Source: UBA966 sp046350355
Lineage (GTDB): Bacteria; Planctomycetota; Phycisphaerae; Phycisphaerales; SM1A02
Reading direction: 5' to 3'
Length of the DNA: 64,000 nt
Assembly (NCBI GenBank): GCA_046350355.1
Contig: JAXMAN010000003.1
Coordinates: 1 to 64,000, forward strand
Under the pieces are notes generated by a model, which did no database searches, was not told where the DNA came from, and was given only the letters and a program-made list of their open reading frames with translations. The translations under genes were made by a program, and so were the position numbers. How positions within the stretch are numbered: the first letter of the stretch is position 1; each line of letters begins with the position of its first letter. Below, piece after piece: positions 6,576 through 13,377 of this stretch.

Positions 6576-8543
6576 TCAGCCCCAGTTGCCCAGGAGCATG
6601 CCGAGGTCCGCGCCGTTGACGACGCCGTCGCCGTTGAGGTCGCCGACGCCCGCCTGGCCCCAGTTGCCCAGGAGCATGCCGAGGTCCGCGCCGTTGACCG
6701 CGCCGTCGCCGTTGAGGTCGCCGACGATGCCCGGGGTCACCGGGATGCTCGCGGTGTCCATGTCGACGGGGGCGCTCCTGCCGAACATCTCCCACAGGTC
6801 GTAGGCGGTCTGGCCGGTCGAGTCGGTGGTGTTCGCGTCGCGCAGGAACTCGATGTACTCGCGGCTGGTCGTCTGGTAGTAGAGGGTGACCGTCGCGGTC
6901 ACGGCCTGCTTGGGCACGGCGAAGAAGGTGTCGTCCCAGTACTGGCCGTCGGCGTAGCTGTAGTTCACGGGCGGGCAGCCGGCGGCCGCGAAGGCGGCGT
7001 TGGTGAAGCCGCGCGGCGGGATGCGGTTGTCCTTGAACTTCTTGTTGGCCAGCGCCAGGCGCATCTGCTCGCCCGCGGGCAGGCCGGTGAAGGCGGCGAC
7101 GGCCTCGTCGATGCCGTGGCGCGCCTCGTAGATCTTGGTGTCGGACTCGTCCAGCGAGGCGTCGCTGTAGTTGTATTCGCCGTGCTCCTTGACGAGGTGG
7201 TTCTGCGCGTCGTAGAAGCGCACGTTGATCCACATGCGCCGGCCCTCGGGGTAGCCGGTCGGGAGCTTGTGGCCGGTCTGGTTGATGACGCGCACCTTGA
7301 GCTGCCCGCCGGACTGCGAGAGCTCCATGTCGCTGGCGTCGCGCAGGTTCTGCGCGTTGCGCGCCTTCGCGGCCTCGACGCGCGCGGGGGTCAGGCCCAG
7401 CGACTCGGCGTCGGGGCCCATCTGGTGCGCGACCGCCTCGATCACCCAGGTGTTGGCGCCGAGGAAGGCGTGCGAGGGCATGTTGGGCCGCTCGAAGAAG
7501 GGATCGCCGTACTGCCAGAAGACGCAGCCGCCGCCGGCCTGGTCGGGCATGTGGCAGTCCTGGCAGGAGCGCATCGGCCCCTGCAGGTTGCCGCCGAAGC
7601 GGCCGTCCGCGAAGGTCACGCCGGTGGTGGCGAACTCGCTGTTCTTCCACTCGCTGTAGGTGCGCTGCTCGGGGAACATGTCCATCGGCAGCTGCGTCGG
7701 GTGGGGCGTGTCGAGAGCGCCGATCTCGTACTGGCCCGAGGCGTTCTTCGTGAAGACCGGGTTCGAGACGTCGTGGCAGGTGCCGCAGAACTCGCCCTTG
7801 CTGTGGAAGGGGCTGGTGATGAGCCAGGTGCGCTCGCCGCTCTCCGCGTAGCCGTGCATGTTGATCGGCACGTCGCTGAAGGGGCCGCGGCGGACATCCT
7901 TGGGATCGACGACGTAGCGGCCGTTGCCGTGGCCCTGCGGGATCAGTCCCTGCGCCGCCAGCGGGGAGAGGACCTCGGGATCGGGATCGCCGTCCTGCCC
8001 GGCCTCCTTGTAGCCGACCGCGCTGTTGGGGCCGAGCTCGGGATTGACGACGCGGTGGCAGAAGTGGCAGTTGATGCCGTCGAAGTCCTCGACGATGAAG
8101 TCGGCGGTGGTGCCGCTGGCGCTGCGCCCGCCGAGCCACGCGCCCGGGCTGTGGCAGCGGATGCAGAACTCGCCGGCGAGGTGCGCGTCCTGGTTGGCGA
8201 CGGCGAGCGCCGCGTGCCAGATCGGGTCGCGCGCGCTCTGCGCCATCATGCTCGAGACCCAGGTGTCGAAGGGGGCGAAGGTCTCGCTGAAGTCCGAGTG
8301 GCAGAAGGTGCAGTTGTTGCTCGGCAGCACGCGCATGAACTCCGAGCTTTCGGGGTTCGGCTGGGTGCCCGGCGCGAAGAAGTCCTGGATCGTGGTGGGG
8401 ACCTGCGTCTGGCCCTTGGGCGGATCGGGCATCAGCGCGACGACCGTGGGGGTCGCGATGGCGATCGCCAGCGAGCCGAAGGCGAGGGCGAGAACGCGGC
8501 CGCGTGAGCGGACGCTGCCGGTGTGGGGACGCCGGTTGCGCAT
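6576..8543 (-). CDS. Exported pentahaem cytochrome c with dockerin-like repeats
   Basis: The 655-residue precursor begins with a basic stretch and a hydrophobic signal (about 17-38). Five covalent haem motifs follow: CTFCH (78-82), CIRCH (127-131), CHFCH (159-163), CGTCH (253-257) and CQDCH (327-331). After about residue 400 there is a haem-free beta-rich region. The protein ends in two near-identical 26-residue repeats of the type GDLNGDG-x-VNGADLGMLLGNWG, a dockerin-like calcium-binding tail found on many exported planctomycete proteins. The ATG at 8543 is preferred because it starts directly before the signal; an upstream TTG at 8582 would add a poor leader. It is probably a periplasmic or surface redox protein. 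No redox partner gene is nearby and its reaction is unknown. Confidence 0.88.
   Translation of the reverse strand: MRNRRPHTGSVRSRGRVLALAFGSLAIAIATPTVVALMPDPPKGQTQVPTTIQDFFAPGTQPNPESSEFMRVLPSNNCTFCHSDFSETFAPFDTWVSSMMAQSARDPIWHAALAVANQDAHLAGEFCIRCHSPGAWLGGRSASGTTADFIVEDFDGINCHFCHRVVNPELGPNSAVGYKEAGQDGDPDPEVLSPLAAQGLIPQGHGNGRYVVDPKDVRRGPFSDVPINMHGYAESGERTWLITSPFHSKGEFCGTCHDVSNPVFTKNASGQYEIGALDTPHPTQLPMDMFPEQRTYSEWKNSEFATTGVTFADGRFGGNLQGPMRSCQDCHMPDQAGGGCVFWQYGDPFFERPNMPSHAFLGANTWVIEAVAHQMGPDAESLGLTPARVEAAKARNAQNLRDASDMELSQSGGQLKVRVINQTGHKLPTGYPEGRRMWINVRFYDAQNHLVKEHGEYNYSDASLDESDTKIYEARHGIDEAVAAFTGLPAGEQMRLALANKKFKDNRIPPRGFTNAAFAAAGCPPVNYSYADGQYWDDTFFAVPKQAVTATVTLYYQTTSREYIEFLRDANTTDSTGQTAYDLWEMFGRSAPVDMDTASIPVTPGIVGDLNGDGAVNGADLGMLLGNWGQAGVGDLNGDGVVNGADLGMLLGNWG
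6580..6726 (-). repeat. 78-bp tandem repeat coding two dockerin-like units
   Basis: About 69 bp are nearly identical between 6580-6648 and 6658-6726 (period 78 bp, 26 codons). They encode the two terminal DLNGDG...LLGNWG units of the cytochrome, which points to a recent duplication. Confidence 0.85.
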
Positions 8544-8709
8544 GGGGTGATCCAATATTGTGGGGGTGGCGCCGGGAGTCAAGATGCGGTGCGTCCCCGA
8601 TCGCGCACTCTTCTCGGAATCTGCGGATTGGTGGGGCGTCGACTCCCGCGCCGCAGCGTGGCAGTCTGATAAACCGAAATCACGACGAATTGTCCTGTGT
8701 CGCGCGCGC

Positions 8710-9645
8710 TCAGCCGCCCGCCGCGGTCGCGGAGGCGCCGCGCTGCTTCTGCAGGATCTCGGCGGTGTTGGTCACGCCCTTGAAGGCGTTGGCCAGCTCG
8801 GGCCGCGCCGCAAACTCCGCGGGCGGCGCCGCCTTCACGGCGGCGATCTTCGCGAGCGTGGGGCCGATCTTCTCGAGCAGCTTCGAGCGCGTCGAGTCGG
8901 GCAGCTCCGCCTGGTTGCGCACGACCAGCAGCGCGCGCTGGAGCGCCTGCACCATGTCGCCGCCGCCGGCCTTGAGCGCGCGCTCGGCGATGTCGTTGAT
9001 CGCGCTGCCCTCGCTGAGCGCGATCGCCTCGGCCTGCGCCGGGGGGATGTTCTTCTGGCGCAGCATGCTCGCGATCGCCTCGATGTTCTGGCTGACGACC
9101 ATCCAGTTGCTCTCGGCGGCGCAGGCGTTGGCGATGCGCTTGGCGAGCGCGTCGAGCTGCGGCGGCGAGAGGGGCGCGAGCGCCAGGGCCTTGGAAAGCT
9201 GGGCCGAGGCGGCGATGCGCAGCGCGACGTCGGGCTGCGCGTCGGGGCCGATGTTGTCGATCAGGAAGTCCACCGACTCGGCGGTGCCGAGGAAGCGCGC
9301 CACGATGAAGGCGTTGGTCGCCCGGAAGGCGTCCTTGCCCTTGCAGAGGGGCTCGAACTGCTTCACCAGCTCGACGGAGGCCTCGCGCTTGAAGATCTCG
9401 GCGGCGAGGGGATTGCGCATCAGCTCCACGAGGCGGTTGCGGGTCTCGACGACGACCGCGGGGTCGCCCTGGGCCATGCGGCCGGCATACTCGTCGAGGG
9501 TGGTGACGAGGGTCTTCTTCTGGTCCGCGGTCAGCGCCTGGCGGGCCGAGAGGATCTCGGAAGGAATCCCGCCGACCTGCGCGAAGCAGGGGGCAGCCGT
9601 CGAGACGGCGGCGGCGAGAAGGACGGCTCCGAGCAGGGTTCGCAT
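8710..9645 (-). CDS. Exported helical protein of unknown function
   Basis: The 311-residue product starts with a clear signal peptide (MRTLLGAVLLAAAVSTAAPCFAQ). The mature part is almost all predicted helix with alternating leucine/alanine and charged residues, suggesting a HEAT- or TPR-like solenoid. I see no catalytic motif and no known family. The ATG at 9645 is used because it begins the signal peptide; the longer frame adds only a poor leader. A TAGCGT box is 34 nt upstream (9680-9685). The neighbouring lipoprotein gene upstream has its own box. The role is probably periplasmic. Confidence 0.75.
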   Translation of the reverse strand: MRTLLGAVLLAAAVSTAAPCFAQVGGIPSEILSARQALTADQKKTLVTTLDEYAGRMAQGDPAVVVETRNRLVELMRNPLAAEIFKREASVELVKQFEPLCKGKDAFRATNAFIVARFLGTAESVDFLIDNIGPDAQPDVALRIAASAQLSKALALAPLSPPQLDALAKRIANACAAESNWMVVSQNIEAIASMLRQKNIPPAQAEAIALSEGSAINDIAERALKAGGGDMVQALQRALLVVRNQAELPDSTRSKLLEKIGPTLAKIAAVKAAPPAEFAARPELANAFKGVTNTAEILQKQRGASATAAGG

Positions 9646-9679
9646 CGCGTGGGGGACTCCGGGTGGGGACAGAGGAAAC

Positions 9680-9685
9680 ACGCTA
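9680..9685 (-). promoter_or_regulatory. TANNNT box upstream of 8710-9645
   Basis: TAGCGT on the minus strand, 34 nt before the ATG at 9645. This leader would be longer than most in the window. Confidence 0.35.
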
Positions 9686-9705
9686 CCCAAGCCCTTCGGC
9701 GCGTG

Positions 9706-10425
9706 TCAATGCGGCGGTTCTGGGGAGGCCGCCGGAGTGTCGGGAATGGCCGCCACGGGGACGCCGACCGCATTGGCGGTCGTCTGCACGCGGGTGCCCA
9801 GCCGGCGCTCGTAGGGGACATCGCGGCCGATGGGCGTCCAGGTGGTGTTGGCGCGCGTGGTCTCGTCCTCGGGATCCTGCTTGTCCAGGGGGTCGACGGC
9901 GTAGCGCATCTCGCCGCGCGTCCAGGTGCCCAGGCGCTGGTTGGGGCGGAAGGCGCGGTCGACGAAGACCCAGACGCGCATCTCGACGACGCCCTCGTAG
10001 CGGGCGAGGTCCACGCGCTTCTGGGCGCGGTCGGTGCCCGGGAGCGCGGCGGACTCGATGCGCTGGTCCGGCTGCGGCGGGGGGACGCTGAAGCCGGCGG
10101 GGACGAACTCGAAGCGCGCGCGGCGGCGCTCGAAGTTCACCGTGTGGTCGATCCCCTCCTCGAGGCCGCTATTGTCGGTGCGCCAGGGCTCGAAGAGGCT
10201 GCCCGCGGTGCGCGCGTCCGTCTCGATGACCCCCAGCTCGCGGTCGACGACGACCGGGTGGAGCTTGTCCGCGCGCGCGGCCTCGAGGGCGGCGTCGAAG
10301 ACCGCGTGGTAGTCGCTGGAGCGGAAGGAGAGCGCGGAGGAGCCCGTCGCGGGCTTCGCGCAGCCGGCGCCCAGGGCGGCGGCCGCGGCGGCGGCGAGGA
10401 GGATGGCGGCCGGGGCGGCGCGCAT
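9706..10425 (-). CDS. Putative lipoprotein of unknown function
   Basis: The 239-residue product begins MRAAPAAILLAAAAAAALGAGC, an alanine-rich signal ending in a lipobox-like LGAGC. It is therefore probably a lipid-anchored envelope protein. The mature part mixes strands and helices; I recognise no family. The ATG at 10425 is supported by a TATCCT box 9 nt upstream (10435-10440). The gene is divergent from the oppA-like gene, with 74 bp between the start codons. Confidence 0.72.
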   Translation of the reverse strand: MRAAPAAILLAAAAAAALGAGCAKPATGSSALSFRSSDYHAVFDAALEAARADKLHPVVVDRELGVIETDARTAGSLFEPWRTDNSGLEEGIDHTVNFERRRARFEFVPAGFSVPPPQPDQRIESAALPGTDRAQKRVDLARYEGVVEMRVWVFVDRAFRPNQRLGTWTRGEMRYAVDPLDKQDPEDETTRANTTWTPIGRDVPYERRLGTRVQTTANAVGVPVAAIPDTPAASPEPPH

Positions 10426-10434
10426 CGCGCGCAG

Positions 10435-10440
10435 AGGATA
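10435..10440 (-). promoter_or_regulatory. TANNNT -10 box, lipoprotein gene
   Basis: TATCCT on the minus strand, 9 nt before the ATG at 10425, with no Shine-Dalgarno sequence. Confidence 0.55.
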
Positions 10441-10487
10441 GAGGCGCGGCCGCGCGAACGGGGGGCGCGGCGGGCGCATCCGCCCCG

Positions 10488-10493
10488 TATAAA
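10488..10493 (+). promoter_or_regulatory. -10-like box (TATAAA), oppA-like gene
   Basis: TATAAA, 6 nt before the ATG at 10500. It differs from TANNNT only at the last base. The transcript would be nearly leaderless. Confidence 0.5.
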
Positions 10494-10499
10494 GCGGGC

Positions 10500-12437
10500 A
10501 TGCGATTCGTGGCACCGGTCCTCGCGCTCGTGGCCATGATCCTGCTGCTGTGGGCCTTCGACGCCGGGCACCCGCGCGCGCAGTTCGTGATGATGCAGCC
10601 GGTCGACACCTTCACGCTCGATCCGGTGCGGGCGAGCTGGCAGCACGACATCCGCGTGGGGCGCGCGCTCTACGAGCCGCTGGTCGTGAAGGATCCGGAC
10701 ACGGGCGAGATCCAGCCGGGGGTCGCGGACCGCTGGGAGTGCGCCCCCGACGGCGTCACCTGGACCTTCCACCTGCGTCCCGACGCGCGCTGGTCCAACG
10801 GCGACCCGGTGCGCGCGCAGGACTTCGTGAACGCGTGGCGGCGCGGCATGCTCGCCGACAGCGCCTCGGACTACGCGGGCTTCTTCTTCGCGGTCCAGGG
10901 CGCGGAGCCCTTCTTCGAGTGGCGCTCGCGCGCGCTCGCGGAGTACTCGACGCGCTCGGCGACGCGCCAGCCGATGGAGGAGGGCGGCCCCGCCGCCGGC
11001 ACGCCCGAGGCGGCGCAGCGCCTCTGGGAGCGCACGCTCGAGCAGTTCGACCGGCTGGTGCAGATGCGCGCGGTGGACGACCGCACGCTGCAGGTGCGCC
11101 TTCGCGAGCCGCTGCCGTACTGGCTCGACTTCGTCTCCTTCCCGGTGATGAGCCCGGTGCACGCCCCGACGCTCGAGCGCTTCGTGCGGCTGGATCCGGC
11201 GACGGGGCGGCGCATCGAGGACGCCGCGTGGACCAAGGCGCCCAGCAGCGTCACCAACGGCCCGCTGCGGCTGGCGGACTGGCGCTACAAGCGGCAGCTC
11301 CGGCTGGAGCGCAACCCGCACTACTGGAACCCCTCGGCGGTGCTCGTCGACAGCATCGACATCCTGCCGATCGAGGACAACAACACCGCGGTGCTCGCCT
11401 ACGAGGCGGGCGCGGTGGACTGGGTCTCCGACGTGCGCGTGGGCTACCGCGTGGAGATGGCGCACCAGATGCGCCGCTACACGGAGCGGCACGCGCAGGA
11501 GCTGGCGCGCCTGCAGGCGCAGGGGATGGACATCGACGAGGCGCTCGCCGCGCTGCCGCCGCCCGGGCCGGACGAGCGCCGCGACGTGCATGTGCTCCCC
11601 GCCTTCGGCACTGACTTTTTCAGCTTCAACTGCCGCCCGGCGCTGGCGGACGGGAGCTTCAATCCCTTCGCCGATCCGGCGGTGCGCCGCGCCTTCGCGA
11701 TGGCCGTCGACAAGCGCGCGCTCAGCGAGCGCGTGGTGCGCATCGGCGAGCCCGTCTCGGACGTGCTCGTGCCGGCCGGGGCGGTCGAGGGCTACCCGAG
11801 CCCGCGCGGACTCGGCTTCGATCCCGAGCGCGCGCGCGCGCAGCTTCGCGAGGCGGGCTGGCAGGACCGCGACGGCAGCGGCGTGCTGACCGACGCGCAG
11901 GGGCGGCGCCTGCCGACGATCGAGGTGCTCTTCCCGACGGATTCCGTGCGCTACCGCGGGCTGGCGCTGGCGCTGGCGGACATGTGGCGGCGAAACCTGG
12001 GCGTGCAGGTGGAGCTGCGCGGGCGCGACAGCAAGTTCGTGAAGGACGACCTGCGCAAGGGCAACTTCATGATCGCGCGCGGCGGCTGGTACGGCGACTA
12101 CCAGGATCCGACGACCTTCCTGGAGCTCAGCCGCACCGGCGACGGCAACAACGACCGCGGCTACTCCAATCCCGCCTTCGACGCGCTGCTGGACCAGGCC
12201 GCGCGCGAGCGCGATCCCGCGGCGCGCATGCGCACGCTGTCGAAGGCGGAGCAGATCATCGTCGAGCGCGACCTGCCGATGCTGCCGCTCTCGCGCTTCT
12301 CGACCGTCTACCTGTACGACCCCGCGCGGGTGCGCGGCATCAACCGCGGAGCGCGGCTGGACCAGCGCCTCTGGCGCATCCGCGTGGTGGATCCGGCGGC
12401 GGCGGGGTCCGCCGCTACGACGCGCGCCCCAGGGTGA
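10500..12437 (+). CDS. Peptide ABC transporter substrate-binding protein (OppA/SBP_bac_5 family)
   Basis: The 645-residue protein has an N-terminal hydrophobic anchor (about 3-20), without an obvious cleavage site or lipobox, and then a full family-5 solute-binding fold. Recognisable parts are DTFTLDPVR, LYEPLV, WTFHLRPDARWSNGDPVRA, TNGPLRL, and the C-terminal half with VRRAFAMAVDKRAL. The family binds oligopeptides, nickel or sugars outside the membrane and hands them to an OppBC-DF transporter. Only an OppB-like permease is nearby, on the opposite strand, and the two genes overlap by 23 bp at their 3' ends. OppC and the ATPases are missing here, so the transporter must be completed elsewhere. 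Confidence 0.92.
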   Translation: MRFVAPVLALVAMILLLWAFDAGHPRAQFVMMQPVDTFTLDPVRASWQHDIRVGRALYEPLVVKDPDTGEIQPGVADRWECAPDGVTWTFHLRPDARWSNGDPVRAQDFVNAWRRGMLADSASDYAGFFFAVQGAEPFFEWRSRALAEYSTRSATRQPMEEGGPAAGTPEAAQRLWERTLEQFDRLVQMRAVDDRTLQVRLREPLPYWLDFVSFPVMSPVHAPTLERFVRLDPATGRRIEDAAWTKAPSSVTNGPLRLADWRYKRQLRLERNPHYWNPSAVLVDSIDILPIEDNNTAVLAYEAGAVDWVSDVRVGYRVEMAHQMRRYTERHAQELARLQAQGMDIDEALAALPPPGPDERRDVHVLPAFGTDFFSFNCRPALADGSFNPFADPAVRRAFAMAVDKRALSERVVRIGEPVSDVLVPAGAVEGYPSPRGLGFDPERARAQLREAGWQDRDGSGVLTDAQGRRLPTIEVLFPTDSVRYRGLALALADMWRRNLGVQVELRGRDSKFVKDDLRKGNFMIARGGWYGDYQDPTTFLELSRTGDGNNDRGYSNPAFDALLDQAARERDPAARMRTLSKAEQIIVERDLPMLPLSRFSTVYLYDPARVRGINRGARLDQRLWRIRVVDPAAAGSAATTRAPG

Positions 12438-13377
12438 TGCGCGGGTCGACCCACGCGTAGAGCACGTCGACGAGCAGGTTCATCGTCACGAGCACCGTGC
12501 TGAAGACGAGCACGACGCCCATCACCAGCGTGATGTCCTTGCTGAGGACGCCGTTGACGAAGTGCTGCCCGATGCCGGGGACGGCGAAGACCTTCTCGAC
12601 CACGAAGCTGCCCGTCACCGCCGCGGCGACCGCGGGTCCCAGGTAGCTCAGCACCGGCAGGAAGGCGTTCTTGAGCGCGTGGCGCAGCGCGGCCTGCGTG
12701 CGGCTGAGCCCCTTGGCGCGCGCGGTGCGCAGGTGGTCGGTGCTCATCTGCTCGATCATCGCCGAGCGCACCAGGCGCGCGATGTACGCCGCGAAGGGCA
12801 GGCTCAGCGCGATCGCCGGCAGCAGCATGCTGCGCACGCCGACCCATCCGCCCACCGGCGCCAGCCGCAGCTTGGCCGCGAAGACGATGAGCAGCACCGC
12901 CGCGGTCACGAAGCTCGGGACGCTGATGCCCGCGACGGCGACGAGCTGCGTCGCGCCGTCGGCGAGCCCGCCCGGGCGCAGCGCGCCGACGAGCCCCGCC
13001 GCGATGCCGATGCCCAGCGCGATGAGGATCGCCGCGACACCGACGGTGAGCGAGACGGGGACGCCGTCGCGCAGGATCTCGTTCACGCTCCAGTCGGGGT
13101 GGCGCAGGCTCGGCCCCAGGTCGAAGGGGCGCGGCGCGCGGCCCAGCGCCCAGGAGATGCCCGAGGCCTTGCCCAGGTAGTCGAAGTAGAAGGCCGCGGG
13201 ATCGTCGAGGTTGTACTGGCGCAGCATCGCCGCGCGCACCTCCGGCGGCGGCTGGCGGCCCTCGGGGTTCTCCAGCGGGTTGCCGGGCGCGACCCAGAGC
13301 ATCGCGAAGGTGATCGTGTAGATCGCCAGCAGGATGAGCGGCAGCTGCAGGAGGCGCCGGACGACGAACGCGGTCAC
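12415..13377 (-). CDS. Peptide ABC transporter permease (OppB-like)
   Basis: The 320-residue protein is a six-helix binding-protein-dependent permease of the OppB/DppB type. The N-terminal helix (VVRRLLQLPLILLAIYTITF), the long periplasmic loop, and the EAA-type loop with RTARAKGLSRTQAALRHALKN for contact with the ATPase are all present. The GTG start at 13377 overlaps the stop of the preceding gene as GTGA, so translation is coupled to the upstream repeat protein. Its 3' end overlaps the convergent oppA-like gene by 23 bp. No OppC, OppD or OppF is in the window. Confidence 0.92.
   Translation of the reverse strand: MTAFVVRRLLQLPLILLAIYTITFAMLWVAPGNPLENPEGRQPPPEVRAAMLRQYNLDDPAAFYFDYLGKASGISWALGRAPRPFDLGPSLRHPDWSVNEILRDGVPVSLTVGVAAILIALGIGIAAGLVGALRPGGLADGATQLVAVAGISVPSFVTAAVLLIVFAAKLRLAPVGGWVGVRSMLLPAIALSLPFAAYIARLVRSAMIEQMSTDHLRTARAKGLSRTQAALRHALKNAFLPVLSYLGPAVAAAVTGSFVVEKVFAVPGIGQHFVNGVLSKDITLVMGVVLVFSTVLVTMNLLVDVLYAWVDPRITLGRAS

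Noticed and set aside
8544..8582. Upstream TTG start for the cytochrome
   Set aside because: It adds 13 residues before the basic start of the signal peptide; the ATG at 8543 fits better.
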